Shown piece after piece: positions 8,232 to 15,924 of a DNA stretch of 64,000 nt (positions within the stretch are counted from its first letter, which is position 1; each line of letters opens with the position of its first letter). The position numbers and the translations under genes were made by a program. The stretch is from Paenibacillus_E sp040812395 (lineage in GTDB: Bacteria > Bacillota > Bacilli > Paenibacillales > NBRC-103111), in contig NZ_JBFNXH010000016.1 in NCBI RefSeq assembly GCF_040812395.1, positions 67,168-131,167 on the forward strand, in the 5' to 3' direction. The notes under the pieces were generated by a model, which saw only the letters and a list, made by a program, of their open reading frames with translations, was not told the DNA's origin and made no database searches.

Positions 8232-9296
8232 ATGATGTATAAAAAGGTGGAACTCCCTACGCATCTCATTTATGAGTCCCAAGCATTTGAACGATTGAAA
8301 GGCAGCGAACTTTGGGAAGCGCTCGCTCAGCGAAGAGTTGTTGTGATCCGCGGCATAGGACCGACTCGTCAGATCAGCGAGCAGTTGATCACGACTTTGC
8401 AGCTGTGCTCGTCACAGGTTAGAGCGCTATTCTGCGCGGATAACACACTGCGGACAATAGATGCGCTGGAATTCGAGGCACACATGTTTTTGGCCGAAAT
8501 GGTCATTGGCGTCGGGGGCGGCAAGGTATTAGATGTGTGCAAAGTAGTCGGAATGCGCGTGAAAGCGCCTGTTGTGCTCGTACCGACTGCATTATCCAGC
8601 GATGCTATCTGTTCGCCGGTTGCTTCGATCCGAGTGAGTGCAACAAAGGGGACAAGTATCGAAGTTGGCATGCCGTGGGCCGTCGTGATTGATTTGGACA
8701 TTATAGCCCATTCTCCCAAACGGTTATTTATTTCCGGAATCGGAGATTTGCTATCCAACAAATCAGCGCTCTTTGATTGGAAACTTGCGCATCAAGTAAA
8801 GAAAGAGAACATAAACGCCTTTGCTTGCTTGACAGCCAACCAAGCAACAGAAGCTTTTTTGAATACGGCTAATCAGGAAAACATAAGCAGCTCGTCCTTG
8901 CTGCAAGTGACGGCCGAATCGCTGATCATGAGCGGACTTGCTATGGCCATAGCAGGCACAAGCAGACCCTGCAGCGGCTCCGAGCATTTGATCAGCCATG
9001 CGCTTGATAACTATTGCGGCGGGAAAGCGCTTCACGGTGAACAGGTTGCAGTTGGGTTGTTATTCACCGAATATGTTCAGGGAACCTCGGACACTGAACA
9101 TAACATGAGACAATATTATGGGCGATTTGGTCTGCCAACCCACTATGCGGAGCTTGGTTATTCGAAGGATGAAATGATCTCGGCGATTCAGAGGGCGCCC
9201 ACGCTAAGAAATCGATATACCATTTTGAATCAAATGGATTTAACAGCAGCGCATATTGGTGATGTGCTAGATGAAGTTTTCCCTTTTGTCTCCTGA
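8232..9296 (+). CDS. Glycerol-1-phosphate dehydrogenase-like (EgsA/AraM family) metal-dependent alcohol dehydrogenase
   Basis: A 354-residue protein of the iron/zinc alcohol dehydrogenase superfamily, closest by eye to glycerol-1-phosphate dehydrogenases. It has the NAD-binding GVGGGKVLDVCK near residue 97, PTALSSDAICSP near 120, the EgsA-like GIGDLLSNKSALFDW near 166, and metal ligands around SGSEHLISHALD and LHGEQVAVGLL. Starts at 8232 or 8235 fit the AAGGGGG site at 8222-8228; a longer frame from 8187 overlaps the previous gene without a site. EgsA makes sn-glycerol-1-phosphate from dihydroxyacetone phosphate in Bacillales. Next to CDP-activation genes, it could supply the acceptor or donor polyol phosphate. 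Confidence 0.8.
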   Translation: MMYKKVELPTHLIYESQAFERLKGSELWEALAQRRVVVIRGIGPTRQISEQLITTLQLCSSQVRALFCADNTLRTIDALEFEAHMFLAEMVIGVGGGKVLDVCKVVGMRVKAPVVLVPTALSSDAICSPVASIRVSATKGTSIEVGMPWAVVIDLDIIAHSPKRLFISGIGDLLSNKSALFDWKLAHQVKKENINAFACLTANQATEAFLNTANQENISSSSLLQVTAESLIMSGLAMAIAGTSRPCSGSEHLISHALDNYCGGKALHGEQVAVGLLFTEYVQGTSDTEHNMRQYYGRFGLPTHYAELGYSKDEMISAIQRAPTLRNRYTILNQMDLTAAHIGDVLDEVFPFVS

Positions 9297-9325
9297 ACCG
9301 TTACTAATTCCAAGAGGTGGTACTA

Positions 9326-10183
9326 TTGAATACGACTAAGTATTCTTCGCAAGATGTTCGAGAGACTTATAAAAAGAAAGATGCTTGGTGGACCGTGTTT
9401 TTGGTTGACCCCATCGCATCCCGTTTATTGCTTCCTCTAGCTAACTACACCAAAATTACCCCGAATCAGCTGACCCTATTGGCGTTTATCACCGGCCTCG
9501 CCGCCGCTTTTCACTTTTATCAAGGTACCTATTTGTCGTTAGTCGTGGGCGCGGTTTTGTATCATATTAGCTTCACTTTGGACTGCATGGATGGGAAAAT
9601 CTCCCGACTCAAAGGAACGGGCTCCATATTCGGGGCATGGATGGATTATATATTGGATCGTACCCGTGTCGCTATTTGTGCTTTTGCCCTCATATACGGG
9701 CAGTATCAGCCTTCAGGAGCTATCATTTATTTTTATTTAGGGGCTCTTATTTGCTTTCTGGATAGCACGCGATACATGAACTCACTACTGGTGTACAAGT
9801 CGCTCAATGAAATGAGAAAGAAAATAGACCAAGCGAATTACACACTTCAAATCGAGAAAAAAGCGATTCCGATCGATGAAATCAATCTTAAAGAAGACTT
9901 CTTGAGAGAAGTTGTCTCCCGGTACCCCTCCTATTTGAAAATACGAACTTTCTTTCTACAGTTCAGAGTTCGCTTGCATCTAATGAGTGGAATTGAGTAT
10001 CAGATGTTTATTTTTATCATCGCTCCGATTATTGGCTTCATCCCCGAAGGCATTATCGCCAGTTCCGTTCTTATGATCCTATTCGAATCGGCAGTAATCT
10101 ATAAGCTCTGGCTGATGACAATCGATTTCCAACGGCAGCTAAATAAGCTTACGAAAAAAATAAATAGTCTGGATCCCGAGTAA
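9326..10183 (+). CDS. CDP-alcohol phosphatidyltransferase-family membrane enzyme
   Basis: A 285-residue integral membrane protein. The start is taken at TTG 9326, because AGAGGTGG (9313-9320) lies five bases upstream; an in-frame GTG at 9317 falls inside that site. The family signature reads DCMDGKISRLKGTG...GAWMDYILD, with the DG, G and two final Asp residues that bind metal and CDP in place; the usual Ala before Arg is Ser. About six hydrophobic segments surround it. The enzyme moves a phospho-alcohol from a CDP donor to an alcohol acceptor. As the last gene of a kinase, cytidylyltransferase and polyol-phosphate dehydrogenase operon, it should perform the final condensation step. Confidence 0.85.
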   Translation: MNTTKYSSQDVRETYKKKDAWWTVFLVDPIASRLLLPLANYTKITPNQLTLLAFITGLAAAFHFYQGTYLSLVVGAVLYHISFTLDCMDGKISRLKGTGSIFGAWMDYILDRTRVAICAFALIYGQYQPSGAIIYFYLGALICFLDSTRYMNSLLVYKSLNEMRKKIDQANYTLQIEKKAIPIDEINLKEDFLREVVSRYPSYLKIRTFFLQFRVRLHLMSGIEYQMFIFIIAPIIGFIPEGIIASSVLMILFESAVIYKLWLMTIDFQRQLNKLTKKINSLDPE

Positions 10184-10186
10184 TTA

Positions 10187-10216
10187 TTGACAATGATAAT
10201 CATTATCACTTAAGAT
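10187..10216 (+). promoter_or_regulatory. Fur box overlapping a sigma-A promoter for flavodoxin
   Basis: GACAATGATAATCATTATC (10189-10207) matches the 19-bp Fur consensus at 18 positions. It covers the -35 element TTGACA (10187-10192) and the spacer; TTAAGAT (10210-10216) serves as -10 at 17-18 bp. Iron-loaded Fur would block RNA polymerase here, so flavodoxin should be induced by iron starvation. A partial half-site, GATAATCATT, follows at 10223-10232. Confidence 0.9.
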
Positions 10217-10249
10217 GATGAGGATAATCATTTGGATGGAGGGATACCG

Positions 10250-10702
10250 GTGTCAAGCATTATTATTGTGTATGCCAGTATGACAGGAAATACCGAGGAG
10301 ATTGCCGAAGCTATCGCGGATGGCGTAAGAGAAGCAGGCATTGAGCCTGTTGTGAAGTCTGTTATGGATGCAAAAGGCCAAGATTTAGAACAATATGACG
10401 GCATTCTTCTAGGCGCTTATACATGGGGGGACGGCGATCTGCCTGATGAATTCGAGGATTTCTATGAAGAAATGGATGAACTGAACCTTCAAGGGCGCAA
10501 ATCAGCGGTCTTCGGGTCGGCTGACTCCTCCTATTCCCATTTCGGCGCCGCTATTGACACGCTGGAAGCTAAACTTGCAGCGCTTGGCGCGGAGAGAGTG
10601 CTGATCGGATTGAAAATCGAGCTGAATCCTTCCAAGGAAGAGAAACAATTTTGCTTGGATTTCGGCAAGCAGTTTGCTGCCGCCGTCGGTGTAACAGCTT
10701 AA
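10250..10702 (+). CDS. Flavodoxin, iron-starvation induced
   Basis: A 150-residue short-chain flavodoxin. GTG 10250 is chosen because GGAGGG (10238-10243) is six bases upstream. The FMN phosphate loop is SMTGNTEE near residues 9-16; the aromatic region around GAYTWGDGDLPDEFEDF near 57-73 and the GSADSSYSHFG loop near 88 hold the isoalloxazine ring. Flavodoxin replaces ferredoxin as a low-potential electron carrier when iron is scarce, which agrees with the strong Fur box over its promoter. It is transcribed alone and ends at a hairpin shared with the convergent mgtC-like gene. Confidence 0.92.
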   Translation: MSSIIIVYASMTGNTEEIAEAIADGVREAGIEPVVKSVMDAKGQDLEQYDGILLGAYTWGDGDLPDEFEDFYEEMDELNLQGRKSAVFGSADSSYSHFGAAIDTLEAKLAALGAERVLIGLKIELNPSKEEKQFCLDFGKQFAAAVGVTA

Positions 10703-10721
10703 TCGGCATTGAAGCCGGAAG

Positions 10722-10756
10722 GAGCGCTTCTGTTTCCTAAGCTTCAGAAGCCGCTC
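10722..10756. terminator. Hairpin between convergent flavodoxin and MgtC genes
   Basis: GAGCGCTTCTG and CAGAAGCCGCTC form a stem with one bulge. U-tracts are weak, but the position between two convergent stops suits a bidirectional terminator. Confidence 0.5.
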
Positions 10757-10772
10757 ATTTCCTATCCGTGCG

Positions 10773-11459
10773 CTACAGAGTTTCCACTTCCGCAATTTCG
10801 ATGAATTCCATGCTCTTCAACTCGTCGTACACTTCGGAAGCATACTTGCGGTCGATGAATACGATGAAATTCAGCTCCTGCTGATCGCGGCTCAGCTCCT
10901 TGATGTGAACGCTTTTCATTCGATATCCTTTGGCAATAATCGCCTTAATGATCGAGGTCAAATTCGCTTCATGAGACACAATCAGCCTGACCCGCAGATC
11001 CTTCATAATTAACGGTTTAGGACCTACCTTTTTAATGAAATATGGCAACGCTACAACGCTGATCATAATAAGCAGCAGCCCGAAGAAAGCCTCCACGAAG
11101 AAACCCGCCCCCACAGCAATGCCAAGCCCGGCCGCACCCCAAATCATCGCGGCGGTAGTCAGTCCGATAATAACATCGTTATGCTTTCTGAGAATAACCC
11201 CCGCTCCAAGAAAGCCGATTCCGCTCACCACTTGAGCAGCAAGCCGCATTGGATCCATCACATGCAGTCCTGCTACTGCATACTTATTCGCAGATTCGAT
11301 AGACACAATCGTCAACAAGCAGCTGCTTAGGCATATGACCAAAGAAGTTTTCAAGCCTAACGGCTTATTGCGGATTTCACGCTCCAGACCAATAATGAGT
11401 CCGAACACCGCTGAAAGCCCTAGTTTTAGTAAAATATGAATATCTACGCTCACCATCAT
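10773..11459 (-). CDS. MgtC/SapB-family membrane protein
   Basis: A 228-residue protein. The N-terminal half has four to five membrane segments with the MgtC signature GLIIGLEREIRNKPLGLKTS near residues 19-38 and the later GIGFLGAGVILR. The last 80 residues form a soluble ACT-like domain (VRLIVSHEANLTSIIKAIIAKGY), as in MgtC. Family members affect survival at low Mg and intracellular F-ATPase control, not Mg import itself. The start at 11459 follows GGGGGAG. Its upstream region carries a TnrA/GlnR-type dyad and a second inverted repeat, unusual for this family. Confidence 0.85.
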   Translation of the reverse strand: MMVSVDIHILLKLGLSAVFGLIIGLEREIRNKPLGLKTSLVICLSSCLLTIVSIESANKYAVAGLHVMDPMRLAAQVVSGIGFLGAGVILRKHNDVIIGLTTAAMIWGAAGLGIAVGAGFFVEAFFGLLLIMISVVALPYFIKKVGPKPLIMKDLRVRLIVSHEANLTSIIKAIIAKGYRMKSVHIKELSRDQQELNFIVFIDRKYASEVYDELKSMEFIEIAEVETL

Positions 11460-11517
11460 GTGTGCTCTCCCCCAACCTGATAACTAAGAAGTCATTCATT
11501 AGCATAGCCTGCAATTC

Positions 11518-11536
11518 TTGTAAATATCATTTACAA
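11518..11536. promoter_or_regulatory. Perfect 19-bp dyad, TnrA/GlnR-type operator upstream of the mgtC-like gene
   Basis: TTGTAAATATCATTTACAA has perfect 8-base arms. Its core (11519-11535) fits TGTNA-N7-TNACA, the TnrA/GlnR consensus of Bacillales. It lies about 60 bp upstream of the start codon, and another TTGTAAATG half-site sits at 11555-11563. Confidence 0.5.
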
Positions 11537-11587
11537 TATCTTAACAATCACCTTTTGTAAATGACCTGCCCTGAAATAACTTACTAC

Positions 11588-11617
11588 GTAATCGAAATTA
11601 CTATGACTAACGATTAC
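11588..11617. promoter_or_regulatory. Second inverted repeat in the mgtC upstream region
   Basis: CGTAATCG and CGATTACG are inverted copies about 14 bases apart. The half-site resembles part of a Zur box, but the spacing is too long for a canonical one. Confidence 0.3.
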
Positions 11618-11642
11618 GTTTGCGAGTCCCCTATTTCATAAA

Positions 11643-11683
11643 AAAACCTAGCGGAAGATCACAGATCACCGCTAGGTTTTTTT
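11643..11683. terminator. Strong bidirectional terminator hairpin
   Basis: AACCTAGCGG and CCGCTAGGTT pair perfectly, with A- and T-runs of six or more on the two sides, so it can stop transcripts from either direction. No gene ends next to it on either strand; it separates the mgtC promoter region from repeat copy A. Confidence 0.75.
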
Positions 11684-11720
11684 GCTGTGCTATACGATAC
11701 GGTTGTGCGTGGAAGAGGGA

Positions 11721-12139
11721 ATGCCGGACCGCCAATTCCCCATGTACAGCGATATCGACGGAACTACGATGCCTTATTCCACTGCAACGTCCCTTTTCTC
11801 CCCCTGAAGCGGAACTAGGGTGCGTTAAATGAGCGAAAACGTGCCTGAAACCCAGCATTTCCTGCTGATAACGCACGGTAGTTCCGCGAAATGTCCCTAC
11901 AACCGGAAATACCGCCGCATAACGCACCCACGTTCCGCTCACCCGCAAAAAGACGATCTATCGCAAGATCGAGGCCGTATTTCAATACTCCGAACAACTG
12001 TGGCACTTCCGGATCTTCTACCTCCATCCTGCCAGATGCTCGTACCGCACGATGCGTGCGGAACCTCTCCGCTCTGCGAGCTCGTCAAACACACATACCT
12101 GACGACATAGGCTTTCCTGTTAGCATGGGGATCCCTAAC
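11721..12139. repeat. Dispersed intergenic repeat, copy A
   Basis: About 420 bp sharing long near-identical stretches with regions at 24.3-25.7, 35.7 and 53.2 kb. The core contains four copies of a degenerate GGAACTAnnnTGCGTTA motif, two forward (about 11760 and 11810) and two inverted (about 11869 and 11920), so the middle pair can fold into a long stem with an internal CAGCA/TGCTG hairpin. The right part ends in AGCATGGGGATCCCTAACG. No convincing coding frame is shared among copies. Confidence 0.85.
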
Positions 12140-12147
12140 GCAATCTG

Positions 12148-12187
12148 CAAAAAAAGCCTGGGAAGAGCATATGCTCCTCTCAGGCTT
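12148..12187 (-). terminator. Terminator of the two-component operon
   Basis: AGCCTG...CAGGCT with an inner GAGCATATGCTC palindrome, followed on the minus strand by TTTTTTT, directly after the response regulator stop. Confidence 0.9.
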
Positions 12188-12190
12188 CCT

Positions 12191-12880
12191 TCATATCCGG
12201 AACCGGTACCCCGCTCCCCAGATCGTCTCGATATATTGCGGGTTGGACGGGTCCTGCTCGATTTTCTCACGCAGCTTGCGAATGTGGACGGTCACCGTCG
12301 CGATCTCCCCCATGGCATCCATCCCCCACAAATGGTCGAACAATTGATCCTTGCTGTACACACGATTGGGGTTCATCGCGAGGTAGGTCAGCAAGTCGAA
12401 TTCTTTGGTAGTGAAAATGACTTCCTTCTCGTTCACGAAGACGCGCCGGGCCGTTTTATCAATCATAAGGCCGCGAATGCGAACTTCATCATTCTTGGTC
12501 TCCCGTTTCCCCATCAACCGCTCATAACGCGCCAGATGCGCTTTGACCCTTGCCACGAGTTCTCCCGGGCTGAAGGGTTTGATCATATAATCATCGGCGC
12601 CGAGACCCAAGCCGCGTATCTTATCAATGTCTTCCTTTTTAGCGGAAACCATTAGGATGGGAATATCTTTCTCGCTGCGGATTCTGCGGCAGATTTCGAA
12701 GCCGTCCACCTTGGGCAGCATCAAGTCGAGAACGATCAGATCGTATTCGGTGTTCATGGCTCGTTGAAGCCCTTTGTCACCGCTATTTTCAATATCGACC
12801 TCATAGCCGCTGATTTCCAGATAATCCCTTTCCAGTTCAGCGATGCTTTGCTCGTCTTCAATAATCAAGATGCGGCTCAT
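12191..12880 (-). CDS. OmpR-family response regulator
   Basis: A 229-residue two-domain regulator. The receiver domain (1-115) has acidic residues E8/D9, phospho-acceptor D52 in LIVLDLMLP, and Lys in the MIKPFSPGE loop. The C-terminal winged helix (about 130-229) ends with VHIRKLREKIEQD and WGAGYRF, typical of OmpR/PhoB. ATG 12880 lies eight bases after AGGAGGAGAG; it overlaps the end of the histidine kinase gene by 23 bp. It is the last gene of the unit that begins with an ABC exporter, so it probably controls that exporter's expression in response to a cell-envelope signal. Confidence 0.93.
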   Translation of the reverse strand: MSRILIIEDEQSIAELERDYLEISGYEVDIENSGDKGLQRAMNTEYDLIVLDLMLPKVDGFEICRRIRSEKDIPILMVSAKKEDIDKIRGLGLGADDYMIKPFSPGELVARVKAHLARYERLMGKRETKNDEVRIRGLMIDKTARRVFVNEKEVIFTTKEFDLLTYLAMNPNRVYSKDQLFDHLWGMDAMGEIATVTVHIRKLREKIEQDPSNPQYIETIWGAGYRFRI

Positions 12881-14354
12881 TATGCACACTCTCCTCCTGC
12901 TTGATTAGCGGCAGTACCATATAGATGGTCGTTCCCTGGCCCCATGTGCTTCTCGCGCCAATCCTTCCGCCATGCTCCTCCATAATTTGTTTAGCAATCG
13001 CCAGCCCTAGCCCGCTCCCGCCCGTCGACGTGTTGCGCGATGGGTCAGCCCTGTAAAACCGGTCAAAGATATGCGGCAGCGCTTCTTCAGAAATGCCCTG
13101 GCCATTGTCTTCTATTTGAATGACGGCGTGGCCGTCGATTTCTTTCACGTCTAGTCGAATCGTACAATTCGCATCGCCGCTGTATTTGATCGCATTTTCG
13201 ATCACATTTAACAGCACGCGTTTGAGCTTTTCCCGGTCGGCGGTAACGAGAATCGGCGACTCCGGGAGCTCCTTCAATACGAAGTGAACGCCCTTCTTCT
13301 CCATCTCGAACTGCAGTTCCTGCGCGCAGTCCTGCACATACCCGCCAAGATCGACAGGTTCAAATTGAAACGGCACTTTGCCGAGATCCAGCTTGGAGAA
13401 AAGAAACAACTCATCAATGAGCCGATCCATGTCAGCCGCCTTATTGTAGATCGTGCGGACATATCGGTCAAGCTTATCCGGTGAATTGGTTACGCCGTCC
13501 ATAATGCCTTCGACATACCCTTTGATTGCGGTTACCGGCGTTTTCAGATCATGCGAGATATTGGATATCAACTCTTTACGGTTTTCCTCATATTGAAGCT
13601 GCATCTCGACGGATTGCTTCAATTTGCGCCGCATTTCTTCAAATGCGATACTGAGCTCTCCGATCTCGTCATCGGAGTGAGGAACGACTTCGAAATCAAG
13701 ATTGCCCTCTTTGATTTCTTCGGCGGCCTTTTTGAGCGCCTTCAGCGGACGGATAATGCTTCGCGAGACAAAGTAAGTGAGCACCCCGTTGGTCACGACC
13801 AGAATCGTAATAAATGCGAAAATGACGAAGCTGGAGAATTGATGCAAATAGTTTTGAAACCGGCTTCCATCCAGAAAAATGAACACGGACCCTTTGCTCT
13901 GATCAGAAAAAATAAAATCCTGTTGGCGAGTTATCCAAAGCGATCCCTGATTTCTCTGAAAATGGCCTGTAGAGGTCCCGAAGCTTGGAAGCCGCGAGGT
14001 ATTGGCTGCCTCCGCTTGTTTCAGATAAGGCGAAGCGTACGTTATTTCCTTGTCTTTGCGAATAATTAACCCCATATTGATTTTGCGAAGCTTCTCTTCG
14101 ACTGCTTTCACGAAAACTTGATCGAGAAACAAATCCGGCTCACTATCTGACTTTGCCTTGATAGTTGCCACAATTTCCGCTTCTTGCTCGACGACTCTCT
14201 TAATCGGATTGCCTTGGGAGAAATCAACCTGAAACACAGATTTCAAATTGCCAAGCGTCGCGATGCTAATCAAAATCACGGCTAGCCCGGAAAGCACAAG
14301 CGGCACAAGAAGCATGGCTACATAAGAAAGCACCAGCCGTAAGCGAATAGACAT
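12858..14354 (-). CDS. Membrane sensor histidine kinase
   Basis: A 498-residue class I kinase. TM1 near residues 6-30, a 140-residue extracellular sensor with no family I recognise, TM2 near 175-197, HAMP, then the H-box SNISHDLKTPVTAIKGY (His near 268). ATP-binding motifs follow: N-box NVIENAIKYS, G1 DNGQGISEE, F-box IFDRFYRAD, G2 GGSGLGLAIAK. It should autophosphorylate and hand phosphate to the overlapping OmpR-type regulator. The kinase precedes its regulator here, the reverse of the common order. It follows an ABC permease gene with overlap, as in systems that sense and expel envelope-active compounds. Confidence 0.92.
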   Translation of the reverse strand: MSIRLRLVLSYVAMLLVPLVLSGLAVILISIATLGNLKSVFQVDFSQGNPIKRVVEQEAEIVATIKAKSDSEPDLFLDQVFVKAVEEKLRKINMGLIIRKDKEITYASPYLKQAEAANTSRLPSFGTSTGHFQRNQGSLWITRQQDFIFSDQSKGSVFIFLDGSRFQNYLHQFSSFVIFAFITILVVTNGVLTYFVSRSIIRPLKALKKAAEEIKEGNLDFEVVPHSDDEIGELSIAFEEMRRKLKQSVEMQLQYEENRKELISNISHDLKTPVTAIKGYVEGIMDGVTNSPDKLDRYVRTIYNKAADMDRLIDELFLFSKLDLGKVPFQFEPVDLGGYVQDCAQELQFEMEKKGVHFVLKELPESPILVTADREKLKRVLLNVIENAIKYSGDANCTIRLDVKEIDGHAVIQIEDNGQGISEEALPHIFDRFYRADPSRNTSTGGSGLGLAIAKQIMEEHGGRIGARSTWGQGTTIYMVLPLIKQEESVHNEPHLDY

Positions 14355-14359
14355 CTGGA

Positions 14360-15109
14360 TCAAATCTCCTTTTTGTCAAATAAATAGAAACCTGCTGTAA
14401 AAAACAATATACTACAAGCTATCAAAAACATAAAGATGCTGCTGATTTTGCCAATGGCCATCGAGCTCCCGATCCAAAGCATATGCCAATCAGTGTAAGC
14501 CGTCGGCGAATAGGTGGCGATTTGCGGAATGAAGAAAGCCGCCACTTTAAAGGCTAAGTATAGGAGAATACTTACCGTCAACGCAGAGCTGCTGCTGCTG
14601 AAAAACTGCGACATACAAACAGCTGTAATGCTCAGTACGAGCAGGGGAACAAAGGCTGAAGCATATGCGAGAATCCAATTGATTACTGTGCCGAAACCGC
14701 CAAAATGCTGAAAGAACAGCGCCGACAAGATGGAGGCCAGCAAACCTGCGATCAAATACAGGGCTATATATAAGCTGAGCGCGATCTGTTTGGACGCGAA
14801 CACTTTAAACCTGGTGATCGGTCGGGTCAGCGTGATTTTCATCGTGCGGTCGCCCATCTCACCGGAGAATACATCCGCGGCTCCCATAAAGACGAACAAA
14901 GGCAGAAAAATGCTAGTAAACAAACCAAGCATGACGATCGGAAAGTCCTGCGATGCGATGGCGCCGATGCCAATGCCAATTTGGAAACGGGAGAGCAGTA
15001 CACCCGCCAGAACCGGGAGAAGCAAGGTTGCCGCCAGGAAAAAGAGCGTCTTTTTCTTCGCTGTGATCTTGATCGTTTCGTTCCACACATTTGCCGTTAA
15101 ACTATGCAT
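14360..15109 (-). CDS. ABC-2 type exporter permease (BcrB-like)
   Basis: A 249-residue protein with six predicted membrane segments (for example near residues 20-38, 57-77, 108-130, 140-165, 175-195, 220-240). The loop FSGEMGDRTMKITLTRPITR, after the second segment, is the usual ABC-2 coupling region. It overlaps the ATPase gene by eight bases and nearly abuts the kinase gene. ATPase plus single permease plus two-component system resembles bacitracin/lantibiotic resistance units such as BcrAB, but the substrate is not readable. Confidence 0.85.
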   Translation of the reverse strand: MHSLTANVWNETIKITAKKKTLFFLAATLLLPVLAGVLLSRFQIGIGIGAIASQDFPIVMLGLFTSIFLPLFVFMGAADVFSGEMGDRTMKITLTRPITRFKVFASKQIALSLYIALYLIAGLLASILSALFFQHFGGFGTVINWILAYASAFVPLLVLSITAVCMSQFFSSSSSALTVSILLYLAFKVAAFFIPQIATYSPTAYTDWHMLWIGSSMAIGKISSIFMFLIACSILFFTAGFYLFDKKEI

Positions 15110-15839
15110 GAGCCGCTAACCTCCTAACGCCTTCAATTTCGCGTAAATACGCTTGTTCCAGCGATTCGCTGCCTTGCATTAACTCGGACAGGAGCCCCTC
15201 TCGCACCAGACGCCCTTGATGGATGATGCCCATGCGATTGCACATCAGTTCCATCTCGTGAATGAGATGGCTGGAGATCAGGAACGTGATCCGTTCTTCA
15301 CGAGCCAGACGAAGGATAATCTCGCGGATGTGCACCATCCCCTCGATATCGAGACCGTTCGTGGGCTCATCGAGGATCAGCAGCTCCGGCTTCGACAGCA
15401 TCGCCGCCGCCAGGCCGAGCCGCTGCTTCATGCCCAGCGAATATCCAGCCACCTTTTCATGTTGAAAGGGCGTCAGGCCTACGATGTCGAGCACTTCATC
15501 GACACGCCCCTTGCCGATGCCGGGATAAAAGCGCGCGGCCAGCTCCAAATTCCGCCTGCCGCTCATATATGTGAAAGCCTCCGCCGTCTCAATCAGCACC
15601 CCAACCTTCGCCATCGCTTGCTCATAGTGGGTCGAGACGTTCTTGCCAAACAGCTTCACCTCGCCATGCTGCGCTCTGCTGAGACCCGCCATAATCTTCA
15701 TGACCGTTGTCTTGCCTGCCCCATTAGGCCCGAAAAAGCCGTAAATATCGCCTTGCTGCACGGTCATATGCACATCGTGTATGCCGCGCAGGTTCTTGAA
15801 AATTTTGGTTAATCTCGTGATTTCAACGATGGGTTCCAT
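15102..15839 (-). CDS. ABC transporter ATP-binding subunit (BcrA/CcmA type)
   Basis: A 245-residue ATPase starting at MEPIVEITRLTK, eight bases after AAGGTGG; an upstream in-frame start (15899) is not supported. Walker A is GPNGAGKT, the signature YSLGMKQR, Walker B LLILDEPTNGLD, and the switch His in ISSHLIHEME. Length and motifs match exporters of antimicrobial peptides or other hydrophobic compounds. It shares an operon with the ABC-2 permease and the two-component pair. Confidence 0.92.
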   Translation of the reverse strand: MEPIVEITRLTKIFKNLRGIHDVHMTVQQGDIYGFFGPNGAGKTTVMKIMAGLSRAQHGEVKLFGKNVSTHYEQAMAKVGVLIETAEAFTYMSGRRNLELAARFYPGIGKGRVDEVLDIVGLTPFQHEKVAGYSLGMKQRLGLAAAMLSKPELLILDEPTNGLDIEGMVHIREIILRLAREERITFLISSHLIHEMELMCNRMGIIHQGRLVREGLLSELMQGSESLEQAYLREIEGVRRLAAHA

Positions 15840-15871
15840 TTCCCTGCCACCTTTCGTTCGTAGAGAATAAA

Positions 15872-15907
15872 GAGGTGAAATGCTCACGAATACCCGCATT
15901 TCGCCTC
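15872..15907 (-). terminator. Terminator between the secreted-protein gene and the ABC operon
   Basis: GAGGCGAAATGC pairs with GCATTTCACCTC (one G-U pair) around a 12-base loop, followed by TTTATT on the minus strand. The ABC operon may depend on read-through or on its own promoter. Confidence 0.65.
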
Positions 15908-15924
15908 TCTCTTTGCGAGTCTTA

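Noticed and set aside
11891..12655. 254-residue plus-strand frame
   Set aside because: Antisense to the response regulator and repeat copy A; no ribosome site.
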